Assembly: GCF_001563225.1 (NCBI RefSeq) | Contig: NZ_CP014206.1 | Span: forward strand, 1,798,001 to 1,862,000 | Origin: Pseudodesulfovibrio indicus | GTDB taxonomy: Bacteria > Desulfobacterota > Desulfovibrionia > Desulfovibrionales > Desulfovibrionaceae | DNA length: 64,000 nt | Direction of reading: 5' to 3' | In this document: one piece after another, positions 35,721-44,249 of the stretch | Layout: each line of letters begins with the position of its first letter | Position numbering within the stretch: the first letter of the stretch is position 1 | Position numbers and translations under genes: made by a program | Notes under the pieces: generated by a model | Seen by the model: the letters and a program-made list of their open reading frames with translations, nothing else | Database searches by the model: none | Told to the model about the DNA's origin: nothing

Positions 35721-38387
35721 TCAGTGCGCCTCGGCCCAATTCTTCCCTAATCCCAGGTCCACCTTGAGCGGCACGTCGAGTTTGGCCACGTCCTGCATGA
35801 TCTCCTTGAGCCGTGCGCCCGCCAGCTCAATGGCGTCCGCAGGGGCTTCCACGATCAGTTCATCGTGCACCTGGAGAATGAGCCGGGCTTCGAGGGACTT
35901 GAGCTCGCGGTCCTTGTGGGCCGCCACCATGGCCATCTTGATGATGTCCGCGGCGGACCCCTGGATGACCGTGTTCACGGCCTGGCGGCGGGCCTGGGCC
36001 GAGAGCTGGTTGTTGCGCGAGTGCAGCTCCGGGAGCAGTCGGCGGCGTCCGGCCAGGGTGGTCACGAAGCCGTGGGTCTCGGCGTCCTTGACGATGGTGT
36101 CGTAGTACGCCTTGAGCGTGGCCATCTTTTCGAAGTAGCGGTCCGTGAACTCCTGGGCCTCGGTCTGCTTGATGTGCAGCTCGCGGGCCAGCTTCTGGAC
36201 GCCCATGCCGTAAATCAGGCCGAAGTTGATGGTCTTGGCCCCGCGCCGCTCGTCCGAGGTGACCTTGTCCAGGGTCTTGTCGTGGATCAGGGCCGCGGTG
36301 CGCGCGTGGATGTCCTCGTCGTGGCGGAAGGCGTCGATGAGCGCCGGGTCCTTGGAGAAATGGGCCAGCACGCGCAGCTCGATCTGCGAATAGTCGGCGG
36401 CGGCCAGCCGGTTGCCGGGAGCCGCGTTGAAGCAGGCGCGCATGCGCGGGCCGTGCACCCCGCGAATGGGGATGTTCTGGAGGTTCGGCTGGGAGCTGGA
36501 GAGCCGCCCCGTGGCCGTGGAGAGCTGGTTGAAATGGGTGTGCAGCCGCCCGTCGTCGCCGACCATCTTGGGCATGGGCTCCAGGTAGGTGGAGCGCAGC
36601 TTCTCCAGCATGCGGAACTCCAGGACCGCGTCCACGATGGGATGCTGGTCGCGGATCTTTTCCAGCACCTGGTTGGCCGTGGAGCGCAGCCCGGTGGAGG
36701 TCTTGGACCCGGCCTTGATGCCCAGGTCGTCGAACAGGACCACGGCGAGCTGCTGGCTGGAGCGGATGTTGAACTCAGCGCCCGCGAACCCGATGATGCT
36801 CCGGGTCAGCTCGTCCAATTGACCGGAGACGTCGTCGAGAAACGCCTGGAAGGCATCGGGATCAATGGAGATGCCCGCCCGCTCCATGGACACCAGCACC
36901 GGGATGAGCGGCAGCTCCAGATCGCGCATGAGCCGGGTCAGGTCCGCGCCCTCCACCTGGCCCCGAACGGACTTCATGTAGGCCAGGGCGGCCAGTCCCT
37001 GGGACTGGGGGTGCAGGTCGCGGGCCGCGTCCGCGAATTCCGGGCGGCCGTCCTGGAACATGGACTGCCTGAGCCGCGCCCAGGTGTAGTTGCGCGCCTC
37101 GGGGTCCAGGAGATAGGCGGCCAGGCTCAGGTCGAACCACTGGCGGGACAGGATGTAGTCCCACCCCTGGTCGTCGCGCATAAGATCCTGCACGCTGGGC
37201 GTGGCGATGATCGAGGCGTGCTCCAGGGCCGGGATCAGCTCGGCGGCGGGGCCGGAGAAGCGGTACTCCCCGCCGTTCACGCCGATGAAGAAGCCGTTGT
37301 CCTCGAAGGTCAACCCCACGTCCTCGCCGCCCAGCGCGGGCAGCTCGGACACGGATTTGACCACCGTGACCTCAAGGGGGGCCTCGGTCTTCCGGCTTTC
37401 CGGCTCGGCGAACAGCGAGAGCTGCATGCCGGACCCGGCGGACGGCTTGGCCGATGCGGAGGCCCGGGTGTCGGCGGCTTTGGGGGACTCGGGGGAAACG
37501 ACCGGCGTGCCCTCGGGCAGCAGCCGCTGCAACCCGCGCAGCTCGTATTCCTCGAAAAATTCGTTCAGGGCGTCGAAGTCCGGCTGCCGGACCTGGAATT
37601 CGTCCACCGGCAGGTCGCAGCAGTCGGTCTTCATGCGCGTCAGCTCGCGGTAGACGAAGACGTTGTCCAGCTCCGGCTCGACCTTCTCGCGCAGCTTGTC
37701 CGGCAGCTTGTCCATGTTGTCGCGCAGCTCCTCCAGGGTGGGGCCGGTGGCCGCGAATATCTTGCGCGCCGTGACCGGGCCGATCTTGGGGATGCCGGGG
37801 ATGTTGTCCGCCGAGTCGCCGATGACCGCCTGGAAATCGGGCCAGGTGGCGGGCTCCATGCCCTCGGCCTCGCGGAAGGAATCCAGGGTGTGGATGGTCT
37901 CGTTGCGGCCGTGCTGGCTGACCATGACCACCCGGTCGTCCAGGCACTGCTTGATGTCCTTGTCCGAGGCCAGGATGATCACCGGGCGCTCGCGCTTGTA
38001 GCGGCCCGCCAGGGCGCAGATGCAGTCGTCCGCCTCCACACCGTCGGAGACCAGCAGCTTGACGCCGAGCAGCTGCACCCCGCGCCGCACCGGCTCCACC
38101 TGTTCGGCCAGCGGCTCGGGCATGGCCGGGCGGTTGGCCTTGTACAGGTCGTACTTCTCGTTGCGGAAGGTCGGTCCCTTGCCGTCCATGAGGAACGCCA
38201 CGTGGCGCGGGTTCTCGTCCTTGAGCAGGTTCATGACCACGCGCATGACCGTGTTGATGGCGTTGGTCGGGAAGCCGTCCGACCGGGACAGGTCCGCGCG
38301 GGCGTAGAAGGCGCGGTAGAGCAGGGCGGTGCCGTCGATGAGATAGACGGGTTCCTCGGAGAAATTCAGACGTTCTTTCAGCGACAT
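35721..38387 (-). CDS. polA: DNA polymerase I
   Basis: 888 residues. The 5' nuclease (about 1-290) shows LIDGTALLYRAFYA, SDGVEADD, ASDKDIKQ and IGDSADNIPGIPKIGP. A Pro/Ser-rich linker (about 290-330) follows. The 3'-5' exonuclease-like domain reads DVGLTFEDNGFFIGV where the metal motif DTET is expected, so proofreading is probably lost. The polymerase has SQPNLQNIPIRG, AADYSQIELRVLAHF, RRGAKTINFGLIYGM and LQVHDELIVE. It ends GLGKNWAEAH. Repair and Okazaki-fragment processing. Confidence 0.96.
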   Translation of the reverse strand: MSLKERLNFSEEPVYLIDGTALLYRAFYARADLSRSDGFPTNAINTVMRVVMNLLKDENPRHVAFLMDGKGPTFRNEKYDLYKANRPAMPEPLAEQVEPVRRGVQLLGVKLLVSDGVEADDCICALAGRYKRERPVIILASDKDIKQCLDDRVVMVSQHGRNETIHTLDSFREAEGMEPATWPDFQAVIGDSADNIPGIPKIGPVTARKIFAATGPTLEELRDNMDKLPDKLREKVEPELDNVFVYRELTRMKTDCCDLPVDEFQVRQPDFDALNEFFEEYELRGLQRLLPEGTPVVSPESPKAADTRASASAKPSAGSGMQLSLFAEPESRKTEAPLEVTVVKSVSELPALGGEDVGLTFEDNGFFIGVNGGEYRFSGPAAELIPALEHASIIATPSVQDLMRDDQGWDYILSRQWFDLSLAAYLLDPEARNYTWARLRQSMFQDGRPEFADAARDLHPQSQGLAALAYMKSVRGQVEGADLTRLMRDLELPLIPVLVSMERAGISIDPDAFQAFLDDVSGQLDELTRSIIGFAGAEFNIRSSQQLAVVLFDDLGIKAGSKTSTGLRSTANQVLEKIRDQHPIVDAVLEFRMLEKLRSTYLEPMPKMVGDDGRLHTHFNQLSTATGRLSSSQPNLQNIPIRGVHGPRMRACFNAAPGNRLAAADYSQIELRVLAHFSKDPALIDAFRHDEDIHARTAALIHDKTLDKVTSDERRGAKTINFGLIYGMGVQKLARELHIKQTEAQEFTDRYFEKMATLKAYYDTIVKDAETHGFVTTLAGRRRLLPELHSRNNQLSAQARRQAVNTVIQGSAADIIKMAMVAAHKDRELKSLEARLILQVHDELIVEAPADAIELAGARLKEIMQDVAKLDVPLKVDLGLGKNWAEAH

Positions 38388-38509
38388 AAATCACACTCTC
38401 GGAGTTTGCATTTCCTTACAGGAAAATGGTCCTCAACGCCAGCGCAACGGCGCGGGGCAAGGGGCCGGGCATGCGGACCGGCCTTGTTGGGTTCGGGGCA
38501 GGGGACGGG

Positions 38510-39505
38510 TCAGATGCGGCGGATGGCGGACTTGCGCCCCTGGCCCAGCCGCTTGAGCATGAAGATTTCCGGGTCCACGCCGTCCAGGGCGGACAGCTCC
38601 ACCTCGGCGCGCGCGGCTTGCTTGTGCCCGCCCGCCGAGCCGAGCCCGTTCATCAGCTTCTGGGCCATGGTGCCCATGTCGCGGCGCAGCCCGTCGCCCC
38701 GGAAGATGCAGACCAGCTTGTCGTCCGCCGTGCCGGAGACCACCACCCAGGGCACGTTGTGCACGCGGGTGAAGAAGTCGGCCACGATGACCAGGATGTC
38801 GGGGTTGTCCACGTTGCCGCAGTGGGCGAACAGCCCGTGGCCGATGCGCCGCAGGTTGTAGAAGGCGCGGGAGAAATAGCGCATCCAGTCCAGGTGGAAC
38901 TCGCTGCGGCTGATGCGGTTCATCAGCTTGGAGTCCGCGAACTTGCTCAGGTACTTGAAGGCGGCCATGTCCGCGTCGATGAACTCGCGCTCGAAGGTCT
39001 TGGTGTCGCAGCGGATGCCGTACATGAGCGCCGTGGCCAGCAGTTTGGCCGGGCGGATGTTCATGTTGTACAGGTACTCGGTCATCATGGTGCAGACCGC
39101 GCCGTACTTGGGCCGGATGTCCACGAAGTCGGCCTGGACCAGGTTTTCCTGTTGCAGCGGGTGGTGGTCGATGACCACCGAGAACTGGAACGGCTTGAAC
39201 TCCGGATTGTGGTGGGGCTGGGAGTCCACCAGGGCGAACTTGTCGTACTGGGCCGCCAGGTTCGGGATGAGTTTCTGGGTGGGGATGCGGCAGTACCTGA
39301 TCATGGACAGGTTGTCGGGCCGCTTGATCTCGTTGATCTGCGCAATGGCCACGGCGTTCACGCGCCGGGCCATCATTCGCCGCAGGGCCAGCGCCGAACC
39401 GAGCGCGTCGGGGTCGGCGTTGATCACGATCAGCCAGTTCTCGTCTTTCTTGAAGAGGTCGAGAAGCTGATCGACCTGCTCGTCGAGTTGTCGAAAAAGT
39501 GCCAC
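38510..39505 (-). CDS. DHH-family phosphoesterase (NrnA/RecJ-like)
   Basis: 331 residues from GTG at 39505. The DHH motif is VIDHHPLQQ and the DHHA1 signature is GLGSAGGHKQAARAEV. Motif I reads LIVINADPDALGSA, lacking the usual leading His of HxNPDxD, which may alter metal binding. Such proteins degrade nanoRNA, pAp or cyclic-dinucleotide products. It starts three bases after cobU, in the cbiR-cobU-dhh operon; no functional link is obvious. Confidence 0.85.
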   Translation of the reverse strand: MALFRQLDEQVDQLLDLFKKDENWLIVINADPDALGSALALRRMMARRVNAVAIAQINEIKRPDNLSMIRYCRIPTQKLIPNLAAQYDKFALVDSQPHHNPEFKPFQFSVVIDHHPLQQENLVQADFVDIRPKYGAVCTMMTEYLYNMNIRPAKLLATALMYGIRCDTKTFEREFIDADMAAFKYLSKFADSKLMNRISRSEFHLDWMRYFSRAFYNLRRIGHGLFAHCGNVDNPDILVIVADFFTRVHNVPWVVVSGTADDKLVCIFRGDGLRRDMGTMAQKLMNGLGSAGGHKQAARAEVELSALDGVDPEIFMLKRLGQGRKSAIRRI

Positions 39506-39508
39506 AAC

Positions 39509-40018
39509 CTATCCCTGTTTCAGGGTTAACGGCAGTCCGGCAGCCACCAGGAAGGCCTGGTCGGCGCGCGCGGCCACGCCCTTGTTGAGCGCGCCCAGAC
39601 TCCGTACGAAGGACCTCACGGCGCTGCTTGCCGGCAGCGGGCCAAGTCCCGTCTCACAGGAGACCAGTATCAGTTCAGTGGAGCCCCAATCGTCAAGAAC
39701 TGCCATGAATTCTTTGACTTTATCCGGCTCGCACCCGGATTCGCGGCAGGCGAACAACCAAAAGTCGAGGCTGTCCACCAGCACGGCCGGAAAGTTCAAT
39801 TTAGCCTTTTGGAGCACTTGAGGCAACCCCTCGGAGACTTCCGTCACTTCCAGCATTGGGGAGCGCGAAAGCCGGTGTTGCCGAATCTGCTCCCGAAATT
39901 CCATGTCGCGGGCCTTTCCGGTGGCCACAAACAGGGGCGGGCCGTCCATTTCGGCCAGCAAATCAAGGGCGAAATCGGATTTGCCCGATTTGTTGCCGCC
40001 GAGGATGAGGGTGATCAT
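39509..40018 (-). CDS. cobU: Adenosylcobinamide kinase / adenosylcobinamide-phosphate guanylyltransferase
   Basis: 169 residues starting in ATGA at the end of cbiR. P-loop GGNKSGKSDFALD, then FVATGKARDMEFREQIRQH with the guanylylated His, VDSLDFWLF, and the C-terminal ETGLGPLPASSAVRSF and VAAGLPLTLKQG match CobU. The Trp usually following the His motif is absent. It activates (adenosyl)cobinamide to the GDP form during nucleotide-loop assembly. Being next to CbiR, it handles the cobinamide-phosphate released from imported cobamides. Confidence 0.9.
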   Translation of the reverse strand: MITLILGGNKSGKSDFALDLLAEMDGPPLFVATGKARDMEFREQIRQHRLSRSPMLEVTEVSEGLPQVLQKAKLNFPAVLVDSLDFWLFACRESGCEPDKVKEFMAVLDDWGSTELILVSCETGLGPLPASSAVRSFVRSLGALNKGVAARADQAFLVAAGLPLTLKQG

Positions 40019-40863
40019 TTTTTCTCGCTCCACGTTGCACGCCACCGGGCCAGCAGGTCCAGCGACTCGAACAGGTCCGCCTGTCCGAAGAGTTCCAGGG
40101 TCACGGTCGGCCCGTTGAAGGCTTCGAGCACGGTCCGCAGCAATTCCTGCCCGTCCGCGTCCAGCTCGGCCAGCGGCCAGTGGCGGCAGCGTCGTTCGGC
40201 CCCGTAGACGTGCAGCATGCGGACGCGGTCCCACAGCCCGTCCAGGTCGAGCACGTCGCGTTGCCCATAGGCCAGGACGTGGCCGATGTCCAGGCAGGCG
40301 GAGAACCCCGCTGCGGTCACCTCGTCCCAGACAGGGACCAGGCTGCACTTGCCGATGTTTTCCACCAGGAAGGCCGCAGGGTCCACGCCCCGGTCCGCGA
40401 GCCGCGCGCCCAAGGGGGCGAGCATGCCCGGCACCGCAGGCGGGTGCAGGACGTAGGCGTGGGGCGAGAGGTAGGCGCACTTGTCGAGCAGCCCGTCGAT
40501 TTTCCGCCACGCGGTCTCGAACCCGGCCTTCCAGGGCAGGTCCAGGGGCAGGTGCACATGCCAGGAGCAGGCAAGCTCGGCCAGATCGGGCGGCAGGTCC
40601 TCGTCCGTGTAGGCCAGGCACGACTCGGTCTCGTAGAAAAGCAGGTCTATCTCGTGGAAATGATTGACCAGGAACCGGCAGTTCTCGGCCACTCCCGCCG
40701 GGATGGCAAAGGAGGGCGCGGCCAGGGTGAAGGGGAACCGGGTACCCCATTTTTCCTGGACCGAATCCACGGATCGCGACGCGATCTGCGCAGATTTTTC
40801 CCGCTCGCTGCGGGGGGCCGGATGAGAACCCGTCGGTTTTGTTGGCTTAGGGGTGCGGGGCAT
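40015..40863 (-). CDS. cbiR: CbiR-type cobamide-remodelling phosphodiesterase (TIM barrel)
   Basis: 282 residues if started at ATG 40863; the first 45 residues are a Pro/Lys/Arg-rich extension and no start has a good ribosome site. The AP-endonuclease-like barrel shows candidate metal ligands in order: SWHVHLPLDLPW, YVLHPPA, FLVENIGKCS, CLDIGHVLAYG, MLHVYGA and VTLELFG. CbiR hydrolyses cobamides to cobinamide-phosphate so the lower ligand can be exchanged (described in Akkermansia and relatives). Overlap with cobU strongly supports the call. Confidence 0.8.
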   Translation of the reverse strand: MPRTPKPTKPTGSHPAPRSEREKSAQIASRSVDSVQEKWGTRFPFTLAAPSFAIPAGVAENCRFLVNHFHEIDLLFYETESCLAYTDEDLPPDLAELACSWHVHLPLDLPWKAGFETAWRKIDGLLDKCAYLSPHAYVLHPPAVPGMLAPLGARLADRGVDPAAFLVENIGKCSLVPVWDEVTAAGFSACLDIGHVLAYGQRDVLDLDGLWDRVRMLHVYGAERRCRHWPLAELDADGQELLRTVLEAFNGPTVTLELFGQADLFESLDLLARWRATWSEKK

Positions 40864-40915
40864 GGCTATTGCACCGGATCGTTCAATGGTCAATCGAACG
40901 ACCGGGAGCGGAAAA

Positions 40916-41059
40916 ATGATCGGTTTTCGAGCGTATTTTCAGCATAAGTTCAACCCGTTGCACATCTTTTGCCGGTTGCGGCGGGCAGGGCTTTCCAGCG
41001 GCGCGGCCCGTCATCTCTGCTGGGCCTACGAGCGCGCCCTGTACCGCTTCATTCTCTAA
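40916..41059 (+). CDS. Small conserved-looking 47-residue protein
   Basis: ATG at 40916 with GGGAGCGG eight bases upstream. The sequence (MIGFRAYFQHKFNPLHIFCR at the start, ending YERALYRFIL) is basic and aromatic with an amphipathic pattern and three or four Cys/His; it looks like a genuine small protein rather than noise. Its stop overlaps the convergent EndoQ-UvrD gene by four bases and it is divergent from cbiR. Function unknown. Confidence 0.55.
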   Translation: MIGFRAYFQHKFNPLHIFCRLRRAGLSSGAARHLCWAYERALYRFIL

Positions 41060-44000
41060 TCCAGCAGCCCGAGCTGCTTTTCCTTGGTCACCTTGCGGGC
41101 GGCCAGGGTGGATTTGGTCAGCAGGTGTTCCGGTATTTCGCGCAGGTATCTGGATTGGGGCAGATTCAGGGTCTTGCCGTAGAGCTGCCGGGTCTTGGCA
41201 AAGCTGATGTAGAGGTTGCGCCGGGCGCGGGTCATGCCCACGTACATCAGTCGGCGCTCCTCGGGAAACCGCTGGCCCCGGCCCGGGGTCAGGGTGACGG
41301 TGGCCGTGAGCAGGTCCATGCCCGCGAACGGCAGGATGCCCTCCTCGCAGGAGGGCAGGAACACGGCCTCGAACTCCAGCCCCTTGGCCGCGTGCAGGGT
41401 CATGATCTGGACCTTCTCGGCGGACTTGCGGACCAGCTCCAGCTCGGTCTGCAGCGAGACCCAGTTGACCAGTCCCTGCCAGCCGCCCCTGCGGTCGAAT
41501 TCCTTCTTCAGTTCCTTGAACTGGCGGCTTTCCCAGAAGAACTGGTCGAACGGCGGGGTTTCGTTGAGAAAGGCGGCCAGCCCCACCGGCCCTTTGGCCA
41601 GGATGTGATCCGGGACTTCGACCACGTCCTCGGCCCCGGACAGGGTCATGCCCAGGAACTGCTCGGCGGCCTTGAGGATGGAGGCCACGCGCGGCTCCTG
41701 CCAGAACCCTTCCAGCTCCGGGGTGGAGACCGGTACGCCCGCGCGCTTCAGGGCCTTCTCGATGATCGGGATGAGCGCCTTGAACCGGACCAGCACGGCG
41801 ATGTCGCCGGGGGCCAGGTCGCCCGCGCCTTCCTCGTCCACGATGGAGTGGCTGGTGGCCCCGATGAGCCCCTTGATCTTGTCGCTGATCCAGGTGGCCT
41901 CGCGCACGCCGTCGGGTGCCTCGAAGAGGTGCATGGTCGCCTTGATGTCCTTGCGGGCCGTGAGCTTGGGGGAATCGGGAAAGAGGTTGCCCGCGCCGTC
42001 GAGGATGGACTGGCCCGAGCGGTAGTTGTCGGTCAGGGTGATCGGGGCCATGTCCGGCCACAGCCCCTTGAGGTGCGCCTCCACGTCGCTGACCGCGCCC
42101 CGGAATCCGTAGATGGACTGCTTGGGGTCGCCGATGCAGAACACGCCTTCGCCGGTCTCGCCCGCGATCCCCTTGATGACCGCCAGCTGCAGCGGGGTGA
42201 GGTCCTGGACCTCGTCCACCAGCACGTGGGAGTAGGGCATGCGGAAGGTGGGCGCGCCCGCCTGTTCGAGCATGAATTCCAGCAGGTCGGTGTAGTCCAC
42301 CAAATCCCAGTGGTTCTTCTGGTTGCCGTAGCTGATGTGCGCGTCGGCCAGGTCGTCGGGCAGCCCGGCCAGCTGCTCTCGGGCCAGGATGTACTTGTTC
42401 CAGTAGTAGTCGAGATTCTTGCCCGCGAACTCCGGGTTGACCTCGGCGAACAATTTCTTGGCCGCCGCCTCCGGGACCACGATGGGGGTCTCGGAGTAGG
42501 CGTGCTTCCAGTAGTCGAAGCAGAGCGAATGGAGCGTCCCGGCCTGGGGCATGTCCGCGCCTTCGCCGCGCAGCCCCTTGAGGCGGTCGCGCAGCTCCTG
42601 GGCCGCGCGCCGGGTGAAGGTCAGGGCCAGGATGCGTTTGGGATTGACCCCTTCGTCGATGAGGCGCTCGATGCGGCCCATGAGGGTCTGGGTCTTGCCC
42701 GTGCCGGGTCCGGCCAGGACGAGCACCGGTCCGGGACCGGCGTTGATGGCCGCGCGCTGGGCCGCGTTGAAGTCGATGGGCTGCTCCGTGGGCTTGGGCT
42801 TCGGCATGGCGGGGCAGGCCGCGGTCTCGCCCGGGTCGGGCCGGGCCTCGGGCCTGGGGATGTGGACCAGGGTGCCGCCGCTCTTGATCTCGGCGCGCTC
42901 CTTCTCGGAGAAGACCGAGATCACGCCGTATTCGCCGTCGAACCCGGCCTTGCGGATGACCTGGCCGTCGCGCATGCGGGTCAGCCCCTCGGCCAGGTGG
43001 CAGGAATAGCGGCTCAGCTCCTCGGCGGGCGCACGCTGGAGGATGTCCAGCTCGTTGCCGAAGTCGAGGATGAGCTTCATGTACAGCTCGTTGACCTTCT
43101 TGGACCCCGCGCCCACGCCGAGGACCTCGGACAGGATCTCCTTGAGCGGGATGAGGGAGGAGAAACCGGGCGCGCCCGTGGGCTGGACCGGTTCATCGCG
43201 GTCGGCCAGCTCCAGGATGCGGTTGTACACGCCCACGGTCACGGGCTTGCCGCAGACCGGGCAGATGCCGTCGCGGGCGATGGTCTCGTGGGGGTCCATG
43301 GACACGCCGCACTTGCGGTGGCCGTCCATGTGGTACTTGCCCTCCTCGGGGAAGAACTCCACGGTGCCCAGAAATTTGTGTCCCAGTCCCTCGCCGCGCA
43401 GGGCGCGGTAGATGCCCTCATAGGAGATTTCGCCCCGGAAGAGGTTGGCCTCGCGGCCCAGCTTTTCGCCGGAGTGGGCGTCGGAGTTGGAGATCAGCCG
43501 GATGCGGTCCAGCTCGGACCAGGTCCAGTTCATCTCCGGGTCAGAGGAGAGGCCGGTCTCCATGGCGAAGATTTCCTCGGCGTAGTCGCCGAAACATTCG
43601 CGGATGGAGTCGAACCCGGACTTTGAGCCGAACAGGGAGAACCACGGGGTCCAGATGTGGGCCGGGACCAGGAACGCCTGGGGGTGGGTGTCCAGGACCA
43701 TGTCCATGAGGTCGCGGGAGTCCAGGCCGAGGATGGGGCGGCCGTCAGAGGCCAGGTTGCCCACCTGGGCCAGCTTCTCGTTGAACCGCCGCACCGCGTC
43801 CAGGTTGGGCATGTAGACCAGGTTGTGGACCTTGCGGACCTTGCCCCCGCGCTTGTAGATGGAGCTGATCTCCGTCTGGAGCATGAACCGGACTCGGCCG
43901 GGGATGTCTCCCGCAAAGGCGGGAATCTCCCGCTCCAGCCCCTTGGGCTCGCGCAGGACGAGCAGCCCCTTGCCGTTGTCTTCCAGGTGCTCCTCGATCT

Positions 44001-44154
44001 CGGCCAGCCATTCGGGGTGCGTGAAGTCGCCCGTGCCGAGCACGGAAAGCCCCTTGAGACGGCCCCAGGCGGCCAGGTTTCGGATGGTCAGGTTCTTGCT
44101 CGTGGCGCGCGAGAAACGGGAGTGGATGTGGAGGTCCGCGGTGAATCTTTCCAT
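41056..44154 (-). CDS. Endonuclease Q (PHP) fused to a UvrD-type helicase
   Basis: 1032 residues. Residues 1-420 are EndoQ-like: ADLHIHSRFSRATSKNL (PHP metal site), GTGDFTHPEW, LVPAHIWTPWF, SNSDAHSGEKLG and a zinc motif around CGVSMDPHE and CPVCGKPVTVG. A short linker leads to a superfamily 1 helicase (about 465-1000): LAGPGTGKTQT (Walker A), LTFTRRAAQEL, VLVDEVQDLTPLQ, GDPKQSIYGFRGA, TLHAAKGLEFE and YVGMTRARRNLY. EndoQ nicks DNA 5' of deaminated bases (uracil, hypoxanthine, xanthine). A fused 3'-5' helicase would unwind from the nick, suggesting a one-polypeptide repair machine. Confidence 0.9.
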   Translation of the reverse strand: MERFTADLHIHSRFSRATSKNLTIRNLAAWGRLKGLSVLGTGDFTHPEWLAEIEEHLEDNGKGLLVLREPKGLEREIPAFAGDIPGRVRFMLQTEISSIYKRGGKVRKVHNLVYMPNLDAVRRFNEKLAQVGNLASDGRPILGLDSRDLMDMVLDTHPQAFLVPAHIWTPWFSLFGSKSGFDSIRECFGDYAEEIFAMETGLSSDPEMNWTWSELDRIRLISNSDAHSGEKLGREANLFRGEISYEGIYRALRGEGLGHKFLGTVEFFPEEGKYHMDGHRKCGVSMDPHETIARDGICPVCGKPVTVGVYNRILELADRDEPVQPTGAPGFSSLIPLKEILSEVLGVGAGSKKVNELYMKLILDFGNELDILQRAPAEELSRYSCHLAEGLTRMRDGQVIRKAGFDGEYGVISVFSEKERAEIKSGGTLVHIPRPEARPDPGETAACPAMPKPKPTEQPIDFNAAQRAAINAGPGPVLVLAGPGTGKTQTLMGRIERLIDEGVNPKRILALTFTRRAAQELRDRLKGLRGEGADMPQAGTLHSLCFDYWKHAYSETPIVVPEAAAKKLFAEVNPEFAGKNLDYYWNKYILAREQLAGLPDDLADAHISYGNQKNHWDLVDYTDLLEFMLEQAGAPTFRMPYSHVLVDEVQDLTPLQLAVIKGIAGETGEGVFCIGDPKQSIYGFRGAVSDVEAHLKGLWPDMAPITLTDNYRSGQSILDGAGNLFPDSPKLTARKDIKATMHLFEAPDGVREATWISDKIKGLIGATSHSIVDEEGAGDLAPGDIAVLVRFKALIPIIEKALKRAGVPVSTPELEGFWQEPRVASILKAAEQFLGMTLSGAEDVVEVPDHILAKGPVGLAAFLNETPPFDQFFWESRQFKELKKEFDRRGGWQGLVNWVSLQTELELVRKSAEKVQIMTLHAAKGLEFEAVFLPSCEEGILPFAGMDLLTATVTLTPGRGQRFPEERRLMYVGMTRARRNLYISFAKTRQLYGKTLNLPQSRYLREIPEHLLTKSTLAARKVTKEKQLGLLD

Positions 44155-44213
44155 GGGCTGAACAGTATAGCCATACTCCCATTATTGCAACCCGTACCGG
44201 CCACCGAAATGGG

Positions 44214-44242
44214 TTGACGCATAGGTTTGTTGCAGATACAAC
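44214..44242 (+). promoter_or_regulatory. Promoter with MarR-like inverted repeat
   Basis: TTGACG (44214-44219) and TACAAC (44237-44242) are 17 bases apart. GTTGCAGATACAAC (44229-44242) is a GTTG/CAAC inverted repeat covering the -10, a typical MarR operator style, so autorepression is likely. Transcription would start about at the ATG of the regulator (44250), implying a leaderless message. Confidence 0.55.
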
Positions 44243-44249
44243 TTTCGCC

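Noticed and set aside
35865-38861. 998-codon open frame on the plus strand
   Set aside because: Antisense to polA, which is complete with all family motifs.
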